From the NCBI GenBank assembly GCA_003327435.1, contig QOQV01000008.1:1-64000 (forward strand): a stretch of 64,000 bases of DNA, read 5' to 3'. This DNA comes from Ignavibacteriota bacterium (GTDB lineage: Bacteria; Bacteroidota; Ignavibacteria; UBA10030; BY39). Both the position numbers and the translations under genes were made by a program. Shown here piece by piece: positions 57,445 through 64,000 of the stretch; positions within the stretch are counted from its first letter, which is position 1; every line of letters begins with the position of its first letter. The notes beneath the pieces were generated by a model. That model did not search any database. It worked only from the letters and a program-made list of their open reading frames with translations, and was not told where the DNA came from.

Positions 57445-57882
57445 ATGAATCAAAAAAATAAAATTCTTATTCTTTGCACAGGTAATTCATGCCGCAGCCA
57501 GATGGCTGAAGGATTTCTAAAATCATTTGATAATAATTTAGAAGTGTTTTCTGCAGGAACTAAACCAGCTGAAAAAGTGAATCCAATAGCTGTTCAAGTC
57601 ATGAAAGAAGTTGGAATAGATATATCAAAAAATTACCCCAAAGTGGTTGATCAATTTCTTAATGAATCTTTTGATTATGTAATAACAGTTTGTGACAATG
57701 CGAAAGAAGCTTGTCCGGTTTTTATTGGTAAAGTTGGAAGACAATTGCACATTGGATTTGAAGATCCTGCAGATGCAACAGGAACTGAAGAAGAAATTCT
57801 TTCAGTATTTAGGAAAGTAAGAGATGAAATAAAAAGAGAATTTGAAAAATTATTAACGCAGATAAATCTTAAACGAGTTTAA
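57445..57882 (+). CDS. arsC: Arsenate reductase ArsC, thioredoxin-coupled type
   Basis: A 145-residue protein of the low-molecular-weight tyrosine phosphatase fold. The active-site loop is LCTGNSCRSQMAEGFL with nucleophile Cys11 and Cys16. The redox pair Cys83 and Cys90 lies in TVCDNAKEACPVF. This spacing equals that of the S. aureus pI258 enzyme (Cys10, Cys82, Cys89), whose last disulfide is reduced by thioredoxin. It converts arsenate to arsenite for efflux by Acr3. It lies right after the IS200-like element; its promoter may be affected by the inserted repeats. Confidence 0.96.
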   Translation: MNQKNKILILCTGNSCRSQMAEGFLKSFDNNLEVFSAGTKPAEKVNPIAVQVMKEVGIDISKNYPKVVDQFLNESFDYVITVCDNAKEACPVFIGKVGRQLHIGFEDPADATGTEEEILSVFRKVRDEIKREFEKLLTQINLKRV

Positions 57883-57952
57883 TTTCCTCAATGCTCAATA
57901 AACAATATTCAAAATTCAATTTACAATTATTTATAAACTTTCTTAGACTAAA

Positions 57953-58327
57953 ATGATGAAACAAAAAAAATATGATCTTGAAGACAGATTTGTTAATTAT
58001 ACCTGTTTAATGATAGATATTGTAGAAAGTCTACCTAATACAAGAGCAGCTAATTACATCGCTGGTCAGCTGATTAAATCCTGTCATTCTCCCACTTTTA
58101 ACTATGGTGAAGCTCAGGCTGCCGAATTAAGAAATGATTTTATTCACAAGATGGGAATAATTCTTAAAGAGTTGAAAGAATGTCGTACCGCATTAAAGAT
58201 TATAAAAAGAAAAGAGATGATAAAGTCATTAGAAAAACTTGATGAAGCATATAAAGAAACAGAAGAATTAATTTCAATTATAGGTAAAAGCATTTCTACT
58301 GCAAAAAGTCATAATAAATCTACTTGA
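57953..58327 (+). CDS. Four-helix-bundle protein (S23/IVP family)
   Basis: A 124-residue all-helical protein of the family first named for ORFs in 23S rRNA intervening sequences. It shows DLEDRFVNYTCLMIDIVESL near the start, ANYIAGQLIKSCHSPTFNYG near 33, and ELRNDFIHKMGIILKELKEC near 62. The family forms a pentameric four-helix bundle of unknown function and is scattered across Bacteroidota-like genomes, often next to unrelated genes. Here it is simply an insert between arsC and the broken thioredoxin. A function in arsenic resistance is not suggested by its sequence. Confidence 0.88.
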   Translation: MMKQKKYDLEDRFVNYTCLMIDIVESLPNTRAANYIAGQLIKSCHSPTFNYGEAQAAELRNDFIHKMGIILKELKECRTALKIIKRKEMIKSLEKLDEAYKETEELISIIGKSISTAKSHNKST

Positions 58328-58382
58328 AGATTGAATATTGATAATTGATTGCTGAAAATTTTTTAATAAAAATGGAGGAAAT

Positions 58383-58631
58383 ATGTTAGACATTAAAGTT
58401 CTTGGTCCAGGTTGTGCAAATTGCATTAAGCTGGAAAATCTTGTAAAGGAAGTTGTATCTGAAAACAATCTTCCAGCTAATATTTAGAAGATAACTGACA
58501 AAGAAAAATTTATGGATTACGGTGTTATGATTACACCGGGACTGGTGGTCAATGGAAAAGTATTAGTGATGGGTAAAATTCCCACTAAATCAACTTTAGA
58601 GCATTGGTTGAAAGACAATTTAAACAAGTAA
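58383..58631 (+). pseudogene. Thioredoxin-like gene with in-frame amber codon
   Basis: A GGAGGAAAT ribosome site precedes ATG 58383. The frame runs 82 codons with the motif LGPGCANCIKLENLVKEVVS (active site CANC), then hits TAG at 58485-58487 (codon 35). It continues in frame as KITDKEKFMDYGVMITPGLV and ends at TAA 58629. It is a relative of the CPKC protein at 54389. The stop replaces what is probably GAG or another glutamate-like codon by a single change. It is best called a recent nonsense pseudogene; a sequencing error or suppression cannot be excluded. Confidence 0.85.
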
Positions 58632-58658
58632 TAAATAAATCATCTGAAGGGTAAATAA

Positions 58659-59711
58659 ATGGAATCCTCTGTTTCAAAAAAATTATCATTCTTTGATCGT
58701 TATTTAACACTGTGGATTTTTATCACAATGTTCATAGGTGTGGCAGCCGGATCAGTTTTTCCTGGTATTGCTGGTTTCTGGGACTCACTTAGCGTAGGCA
58801 CTACAAACATCCCAATTGCTATTGGACTAATTTTAATGATGTACCCACCTTTGGCAAAAGTTAGATATGAAGAGCTCCCAACCGTTTTTAAAAACCTAAA
58901 ACTTCTCGGTTTATCTTTAACGCAAAATTGGATTGTTGGACCGCTGGTTATGTTTATATTGGCTATTATTCTTCTACCGGATAAACCCGAGATGATGATT
59001 GGCGTAATACTTGTAGGATTAGCACGATGTATAGCAATGGTTTTGGTCTGGAACGACTTAGCAAAAGGCGATTCAGAGTTAGCCGCTGGGTTAGTTGCAT
59101 TCAACGCAATATTTCAGGTACTTTTCTATTCAGTATACGCTTATATTTTCATAACGATTCTTCCACCAGTATTTGGATTGAGCGGGGCATTAGTTGAAGT
59201 TTCAATTGGAGAAATAGCAATAACCGTTTTAATATATCTCGGCATTCCATTCTTCGGTGGATTGCTTACAAGGACATTCATGATAAAATGGAAAGATAAA
59301 CAGTGGTACCATACAAATTTCATCCCAAAGATTTCACCGCTTACACCGATTGCACTTCTGTTTACAATTTTTGTGATGTTTTCACTCAAAGGTGAAAAAA
59401 TAGTTGAGCTACCATTGGATGTTATCCGGGTGGCGATTCCTTACACAATCTATTTTGCATTTATGTTCTTTATAACATTCTTCATTGCAAAACGAATGGG
59501 TGCATCATACGAAAAATCAACGACGATGGCTTTCACAGCAGGAAGTAACGACTTTGAATTGGCAATTGCTGTTGCAGTTGCTGTTTTTGGAATAAATTCA
59601 CAGGTAGCATTTGCCACAGTAATTGGTCCTTTGGTCGAAGTTCCAGTTTTAATTTCACTTGTTAATGTAGCATTATGGTTTAAGAAAAAATATTTTAATG
59701 ATGCAAAATGA
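58659..59711 (+). CDS. acr3: Arsenite efflux permease Acr3
   Basis: A 350-residue protein with ten predicted transmembrane helices of the ACR3 (BART) family. Key stretches are [20 protein letters not shown] near the start, [20 protein letters not shown] near 87, and [20 protein letters not shown] near 120, whose Cys124 corresponds to the essential cysteine of Acr3. [20 protein letters not shown] is near 295 and [15 protein letters not shown] near 325 carries the essential glutamate. It exports arsenite produced by ArsC. The start has GAAGGGTAAATAA ahead. Confidence 0.95.
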   Translation: MESSVSKKLSFFDRYLTLWIFITMFIGVAAGSVFPGIAGFWDSLSVGTTNIPIAIGLILMMYPPLAKVRYEELPTVFKNLKLLGLSLTQNWIVGPLVMFILAIILLPDKPEMMIGVILVGLARCIAMVLVWNDLAKGDSELAAGLVAFNAIFQVLFYSVYAYIFITILPPVFGLSGALVEVSIGEIAITVLIYLGIPFFGGLLTRTFMIKWKDKQWYHTNFIPKISPLTPIALLFTIFVMFSLKGEKIVELPLDVIRVAIPYTIYFAFMFFITFFIAKRMGASYEKSTTMAFTAGSNDFELAIAVAVAVFGINSQVAFATVIGPLVEVPVLISLVNVALWFKKKYFNDAK

Positions 59712-59803
59712 GGTAATCCATAAAATTCAATATGATGAAAATATGATCAGTCACTTATCAGATTTCCTTACTATTAAATCGAATAATTAGAAAGAGTTTA
59801 ACA

Positions 59804-60358
59804 ATGAACTGGTTAACAAATATTGAACAAGCAAAAGAAGAATCATTAAAATCTCACAAGCCTATACTTCTTCAATTTGAAATGGATGGTTGCGGTGGAT
59901 GCAAAAAACTTGAAGCCACAACTTATAAAGATCAAAAAGTAATCGAAGAAATGAACGAATGGTTTGTTCTGCTTAAACTTGATTTGATTAAAGATCGTGA
60001 TGTAAGAAAAATGCTCGGAGCTTACTGGACGCCTGCAATGTATTTTCTTGATCAAAATGGAAATTCTTACTATCACTTTAATGGTTATCTGCCAGCTGAT
60101 GAATTCCGGGCAATGATGAGATTAGGAATTGCAGAAACGATTATGCCTCGTGGCAAATACGATGATGTTATCAAAATTATTGATAAAGATATTGATGATT
60201 TAGTTAATACATCTTTCTATCCGAAACTTTTAGTTGCCAGAGAAACAGCTCGTTACATCAGATTAAAAGACAATTCACAGTTAAAAAAAACATTAAAGGA
60301 AATACAGAAAACGCATCCTCAATCAACAGAAGCGAAAATGTATTTCTGGGATGAATAA
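59804..60358 (+). CDS. Cytoplasmic thioredoxin-like protein (CGGC)
   Basis: A 184-residue protein with a thioredoxin domain: ILLQFEMDGCGGCKKLEATT near 22-41 (active site CGGC) and YWTPAMYFLDQNGNSYYHFN near 85 with the cis-proline. A helical C-terminal part of about 70 residues follows. No signal peptide is seen. It resembles the thioredoxin_7/DUF255-like proteins that act as disulfide reductases. Its position suggests help in recycling ArsC or other thiol proteins of the island, by inference. Confidence 0.85.
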   Translation: MNWLTNIEQAKEESLKSHKPILLQFEMDGCGGCKKLEATTYKDQKVIEEMNEWFVLLKLDLIKDRDVRKMLGAYWTPAMYFLDQNGNSYYHFNGYLPADEFRAMMRLGIAETIMPRGKYDDVIKIIDKDIDDLVNTSFYPKLLVARETARYIRLKDNSQLKKTLKEIQKTHPQSTEAKMYFWDE

Positions 60359-60378
60359 TTACTGAAAGGAAGAAGCAA

Positions 60379-60702
60379 ATGAAAGTAAAACTTGAATTCC
60401 AATATTTCGAAGGTTGTCCTAATCATATAAAGATGCAGAAGAATCTTACTGAAGCAATAAAGGGATTAGAAGATAAGATCGAAATTGAAAAGGTTCTAGT
60501 GGAGGATAAAGTAACAGCACTTCAGGTTAAGTTCAGAGGTTCACCAACATTATTAATAAATGGCGAAGATTTTTTAGGAATGCCTGCACCTGAGGAACCC
60601 TCACTTGGTTGTCGGTATTATCCGAATGGAATTCCTTCATCGAATGAAATAAAAAATAAAATTCTCGAAAAATTTAATAAGAAAAATAAACCATCTAAAT
60701 GA
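60379..60702 (+). CDS. Thioredoxin-fold protein with CPNH motif
   Basis: A 107-residue protein: FQYFEGCPNHIKMQKNLTEA near 7-26, RGSPTLLINGEDFLGMPAP near 54, and a second cysteine in SLGCRYYPNGIPSSNE. The second active-site cysteine of the usual CxxC is histidine (CPNH), as in the so-called DF (seleno)protein or alkylmercury-lyase-like group. It may bind a metalloid or act as a one-cysteine thiol enzyme. It ends the arsenic island and has AAAGGAAGAAGC as ribosome site. Confidence 0.83.
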   Translation: MKVKLEFQYFEGCPNHIKMQKNLTEAIKGLEDKIEIEKVLVEDKVTALQVKFRGSPTLLINGEDFLGMPAPEEPSLGCRYYPNGIPSSNEIKNKILEKFNKKNKPSK

Positions 60703-60773
60703 GATTTTAGATATTTTTCATAAGAAGATAAATTGAGAATGGAATTGTAAAAAGAGGTAATCATTAATTAAAA

Positions 60774-60800
60774 TGCGGCGTATTCTTGAAATACACCGCA
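60774..60800. terminator. Hairpin between the arsenic island and the YCF48 gene
   Basis: TGCGGCGTATT and AATACACCGCA pair with a single C-A mismatch around a five-base loop. CTTCTTTT follows on the plus strand, TTTTAATT on the minus strand. It lies between two convergent genes and could stop transcription from both sides. Confidence 0.55.
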
Positions 60801-60884
60801 CTTCTTTTCGTTCACAAGTGATTCTACTTATCTATCGGGAACATCAAAAATTTTCGGCGATATGTAATTCCCTACCGGCAATTG
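60801..60884 (-). pseudogene. Decayed remnant of a type IX sorting domain
   Basis: In a shifted frame from the preceding gene, the minus strand reads QLPVGNYISPKIFDVPDR, a stop (60830-60828), then VESLVNEKK. This is the middle of a type IX C-terminal domain (compare QLP-x-VTLKVYDVLGREVETLVNE in intact members). The frame shift lies between 60893 and 60884, and the in-frame TAA replaces a probable GAA. The rest of the domain is gone. Confidence 0.65.
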
Positions 60885-63634
60885 ATAATTGTCATAGGGT
60901 TAAATGGGTTGGGATAATTTTGTGATAATGAAAATTCTGTTGGTAGATTTTTCACTTTGTAAATATTTAAAATTAAACTGTTTATTGGTTTATTGCTTAA
61001 TGTAATTTGGCCGCTACCTTTGAGCTCTATAGTTTTATCATCTGTACTGGCTGACAATATATATGAAAATAATTCGCTTTCTAAATTTGAAAGGTTTTTA
61101 ATTTCCCACGAAATTGTCAGTGGATATTTTTTTGATACAATGTTTATAAGTGCTGGTTCATTCTTTTCTAAATTAGAATCAAATGTTTGGAGTATGTAAC
61201 CTTTTCCGTCGTTAATGAATCGAGCGTCAAATTCGGAAAAACTGGCAAATGGAGGTAGTTCATAAAATTCTATATCTAAGTTCTCTTGCTGGTTCAAACC
61301 GAAGAACAGTTTTTGTGAGTTACCGTCTACGTCAGAGATATTTAACCAGTTAAAGCGATCAAGATAATTCAAAGCACCATCATTTGGAGAAAGCTTTTGT
61401 GTGACATTTGAAATCAATACCAACTTGCCGGCATCGTTACATTTTACCCAATATCCTTTACCTGGTACAATTAAAGTGGATGCATAGTATCCAGATGAGT
61501 ATCCATATAATAATGAATTTATCAAGCCAGTGGGGATGCTATTCATAGATGAAGTTTGTACATTGTACGAAAGTGAACCAATTAGATTCCATCCCTGCCT
61601 CACATCTATCGTGTCGGTGGTAATATATGTTCCATTGATGTAACTGGTTCCTGGAGCATTAAATTTTCCCCAGTAACCTTTTCCATTTAACATTATAGGT
61701 TGAGCAACATAACCGAATTCGCCATATTCAAATACATAGTTAGTTAAAAGGTTCGGGAATAGAGTTTCGGCACTATCAGTTCCGATCGCTCTTAATACTG
61801 GATTAGAAATTAAATTCCAACCATTTTCGTAAGATACACTTATTGAGAAAAATTGGACGGTAGTATCGCGCGTGAGTATCGTACCGTTGTCGCCACAAAT
61901 CCATGCCTTAGAATCAGATATGACTTCTAACCCGAATAAATCATAGCCTGTTTTGGGGAATTCGCTAACCCAATTTAAACCGGCATCAGTGCTATGCAAA
62001 ACTAAACCGCTGTCGCCAATTGCCCAAACCGAATTATGTGATATTCCGCTCGCTATATAAATATTTCGAGATGTGCCTGTTATTAATTTTTCCCAGTTTG
62101 TACCGCCGTTAGTGGTTTTTAAAATTAAACCGTTTGTTCCAGCACAGTAACCGTTATTTACATCAAAGAAATCTACATAAAAGATAGTTTCAGTGGTGTT
62201 GCTCAATTGTTGAGTCCAAGAATTTCCACCGTTCGTTGTACGAAGAATGAGTCCACCGTCACCAACTATCCATCCATTATTTGCATCTTTAAATTTTACA
62301 CCAAAAAATATATTCGACCAACCTGTTACTCTTTTAATCCAGGAGTTACCTGAATTTGTTGTATAGAAAAATTCACCTACGTCTCCAACGACCCATCCTT
62401 GAGTTCTATTAATAAAGCTTATACTTAAAAGTGTGTTAAAAGTATTAGTTGTTTGTTGGATCCAACTGTTGCCACCATTTGAGCTATGTAGAATGACTCC
62501 ACCATCGCCAACAGCCCAAACATAATTAGAATCAATAAGCTCAGCACCGTAAAAAGAATCTCCAGTTATACCGTTGTTAAGATCGATCCAGGTGTTACCT
62601 CCATTTGTGGTACGGGCTATTTTGCCATATTGTCCGAATACGAATCCATAAAGATGATTTGAAAAAGTCACCCAGTTAATGCTCTTATTTATTCCAGTAT
62701 TGTTGTATGTCCAGTCAGATCCATTTTTATAACCTAACAAACCGTACTCACCGACTATAAAGGTTGTTGTGTTTACACGTGTAATTCCATATATCGAGGC
62801 ATAAGTTGGAATTGACTCTGAAAACCAGCTTGTACCGGAATTTGTCGACCGTAAAATAGTACCGTTATGTCCTACTATTAAGAATTCAGTGCTGGATGCG
62901 AATAAGATCTCGTTTAAACCTTGTGTTGTACCAGAGGGGATTTTTGTCCATGTATCACCTGAGTTTGCTGTGAAATATATAGAACCATCAGCACCGACGA
63001 CAAAGCCTTGGTTATTGTTATAAAATTTTATATTATAGCCTGCTTGTGTAGTATTGTATTGCAGGGACCAAGTGATACCACCGTCAGTAGTTTTTAATAT
63101 ATATCCATTTGAACAGGTTGCCCACCCGTTGCTTAATGAAGTAAAGAAGATGGAGTTTATTCCGGTTCCAATAGGTACACCCATCAATGGAACTTTTGTC
63201 CAATTTGCTCCACCGTTTGTGGTTTTTAAAATAGTTTTTTCATCTCCTCCTGCCCAGCCATTTATTTTATCATAGAAAAAAATTGAATTTAAACCATACT
63301 GTGGAAAACTTGTTTGGTCGATCCAAGTAGCTCCGTTGTTAGTTGTATAGAAAATTGTTCCGTTGTCGCCAGCGATCCAGGCTGTAACAGAATCTTTTAC
63401 ACAAATATCACGAAGATTATCAGTAATACCTTCATACTGAATTTCCCACGTTGTTCCTTTATCTGATGTGAACATAATGGTGCCGTAATCACCGATTGCA
63501 TAACCGTACCATTCATTGTAAAAGGAAATTTTATATAATGTATTACCCTGGGGTAAAGGATTCTGCCATATCCACTCAGCAGAAAATCCGATTGAATTAA
63601 TGAACAAAACAAAAAGTATTAATCTGTATTTCAT
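60872..63634 (-). CDS. Secreted YCF48-repeat (propeller) protein, truncated sorting domain
   Basis: A 920-residue protein with a signal peptide (LILFVLFINSIGFS). About a dozen repeats of roughly 45 residues each carry the GxxGTIxxTxxGGxxW pattern (GDYGTIMFTSDKGTTWEIQY, GWAGGDEKTILKTTNGGANW), which should form BNR/YCF48-type beta-propellers. Later come two segments resembling YENGWNLISNPVLRA, common in Ignavibacteria surface proteins. The type IX sorting domain begins FSLSQNYPNPFNPMTI but stops after INCR, about 70 residues short. It was probably once surface-sorted; sorting may now fail. Confidence 0.82.
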   Translation of the reverse strand: MKYRLILFVLFINSIGFSAEWIWQNPLPQGNTLYKISFYNEWYGYAIGDYGTIMFTSDKGTTWEIQYEGITDNLRDICVKDSVTAWIAGDNGTIFYTTNNGATWIDQTSFPQYGLNSIFFYDKINGWAGGDEKTILKTTNGGANWTKVPLMGVPIGTGINSIFFTSLSNGWATCSNGYILKTTDGGITWSLQYNTTQAGYNIKFYNNNQGFVVGADGSIYFTANSGDTWTKIPSGTTQGLNEILFASSTEFLIVGHNGTILRSTNSGTSWFSESIPTYASIYGITRVNTTTFIVGEYGLLGYKNGSDWTYNNTGINKSINWVTFSNHLYGFVFGQYGKIARTTNGGNTWIDLNNGITGDSFYGAELIDSNYVWAVGDGGVILHSSNGGNSWIQQTTNTFNTLLSISFINRTQGWVVGDVGEFFYTTNSGNSWIKRVTGWSNIFFGVKFKDANNGWIVGDGGLILRTTNGGNSWTQQLSNTTETIFYVDFFDVNNGYCAGTNGLILKTTNGGTNWEKLITGTSRNIYIASGISHNSVWAIGDSGLVLHSTDAGLNWVSEFPKTGYDLFGLEVISDSKAWICGDNGTILTRDTTVQFFSISVSYENGWNLISNPVLRAIGTDSAETLFPNLLTNYVFEYGEFGYVAQPIMLNGKGYWGKFNAPGTSYINGTYITTDTIDVRQGWNLIGSLSYNVQTSSMNSIPTGLINSLLYGYSSGYYASTLIVPGKGYWVKCNDAGKLVLISNVTQKLSPNDGALNYLDRFNWLNISDVDGNSQKLFFGLNQQENLDIEFYELPPFASFSEFDARFINDGKGYILQTFDSNLEKNEPALINIVSKKYPLTISWEIKNLSNLESELFSYILSASTDDKTIELKGSGQITLSNKPINSLILNIYKVKNLPTEFSLSQNYPNPFNPMTIINCR

Positions 63635-63643
63635 ATTGAACTC

Positions 63644-64000
63644 CTAATAAATTCCAATTCCAAAACCTCCAGATATACCCTGGAGTGAAAAATCATTATA
63701 ATTATCATTAGATTGATTTCTTAATAAAACACCGCTTAAATATATGTCTAAACCTAAACCATCGGTGATGTCGATATATTTTGATAGATATATTTCAACC
63801 GATGACCTGAGGTCCTTTCTGTTTGTAGAAATTTTTTCACCAACCAAATTTAACGCAGGGGCTTCAAACCTTTTTTGCTGATAAACTATATCGAGTAACA
63901 TATTTATCTTGAATGGAAGAATCTGTTTAAATCGGATCTTAGTTTCTATTCCTCGGTAGGAAAAATGGTCGTTATATATATCATCGGTAAGAATTGAAGA
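63644..64000 (-). CDS. C-terminal part of a beta-barrel protein (cut by the window edge)
   Basis: The frame ending at 63644 stays open past the ATG at 63901 to the window edge, giving at least 118 residues from SSILTDDIYNDHFSYRGIET onward. Alternating hydrophobic strands (IRFKQILPFKINMLLDIVYQ, GLGLDIYLSGVLL, GGFGIGIY) and the final aromatic tyrosine fit an outer-membrane barrel. The start lies beyond the window. It is nine bases upstream of the YCF48 gene and may be co-transcribed with it. Confidence 0.7.
   Translation of the reverse strand, partial: SSILTDDIYNDHFSYRGIETKIRFKQILPFKINMLLDIVYQQKRFEAPALNLVGEKISTNRKDLRSSVEIYLSKYIDITDGLGLDIYLSGVLLRNQSNDNYNDFSLQGISGGFGIGIY

Noticed and set aside
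58485-58487. TAG in the thioredoxin gene as a pyrrolysine codon
   Set aside because: No pyl genes or supporting context are visible, and the surrounding fold does not call for a special residue there.

Overview
This window reads as an origin-proximal chromosomal segment of a low-GC Gram-negative bacterium of the Bacteroidota/Chlorobiota/Ignavibacteriota assemblage, most likely an Ignavibacteria-type organism. Supporting signs are secreted proteins ending in type IX secretion sorting domains with the NYPNPFNP motif, a PorV/FadL-type barrel, a secreted 'asparagine synthetase B-like' protein typical of Bacteroidota, an IS200-like transposase with REP hairpins of the Bacteroidota kind, and AT-rich intergenic DNA. 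The lineage is inferred from gene content only.

Layout. 1-3.4 kb: tRNA-Asn, ybaB, recR, two related lipoproteins and ftsX. 3.4-12.6 kb: the origin core, with dnaA flanked on both sides by AT-rich DNA carrying DnaA-box pairs, then dnaN, recF, a DciA-like gene, gyrB and gyrA. 12.6-18.5 kb: a membrane PP2C phosphatase, a dispersed-repeat block, a T9SS cargo protein and a GT-C-like membrane protein with TPRs. 18.6-32.2 kb: a complete type I-C CRISPR-Cas locus, all read on the minus strand. Its order is unknown 251-aa gene, cas3, cas5c, cas8c (with an internal cas11c start), cas7, cas4, cas1, cas2, leader, then an array of 74 repeats and 73 spacers. 32.3-45.6 kb: YgiQ-type radical SAM protein, FkbM methyltransferase, AddA-type helicase-nuclease, three envelope proteins, and a TPR plus secreted-protein pair. 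45.6-51.7 kb: the operon mnmE-mnmG-rsmG-murQ-DUF2461-GNAT, with two parS-like centromere sites set exactly into its gene junctions. 51.8-60.7 kb: an arsenic/thiol-redox island (two paralogous Cys-Cys small proteins, ArsP-like permease, several thioredoxin-fold proteins, DGC protein, ArsF- and ArsG-like proteins, ArsR, ArsC, Acr3), interrupted by an IS200-like element. 60.7-64 kb: a YCF48-repeat secreted protein whose sorting domain has decayed, and the end of a beta-barrel gene.

How it works together. The replication genes and the parS sites place the segment near the chromosomal origin. The CRISPR locus looks intact: effector, adaptation genes, leader and long uniform array are present, and several spacer pairs sample the same targets, which points to repeated encounters with related mobile elements. 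The arsenic island combines arsenate reduction (ArsC), arsenite efflux (Acr3), probable organoarsenical or aromatic arsenical handling (ArsP-, ArsF- and ArsG-like) and thiol carriers under an ArsR repressor. A matching dyad sits in front of both small Cys-Cys genes. The least described items are that Cys-Cys pair and the 251-aa gene next to cas3.
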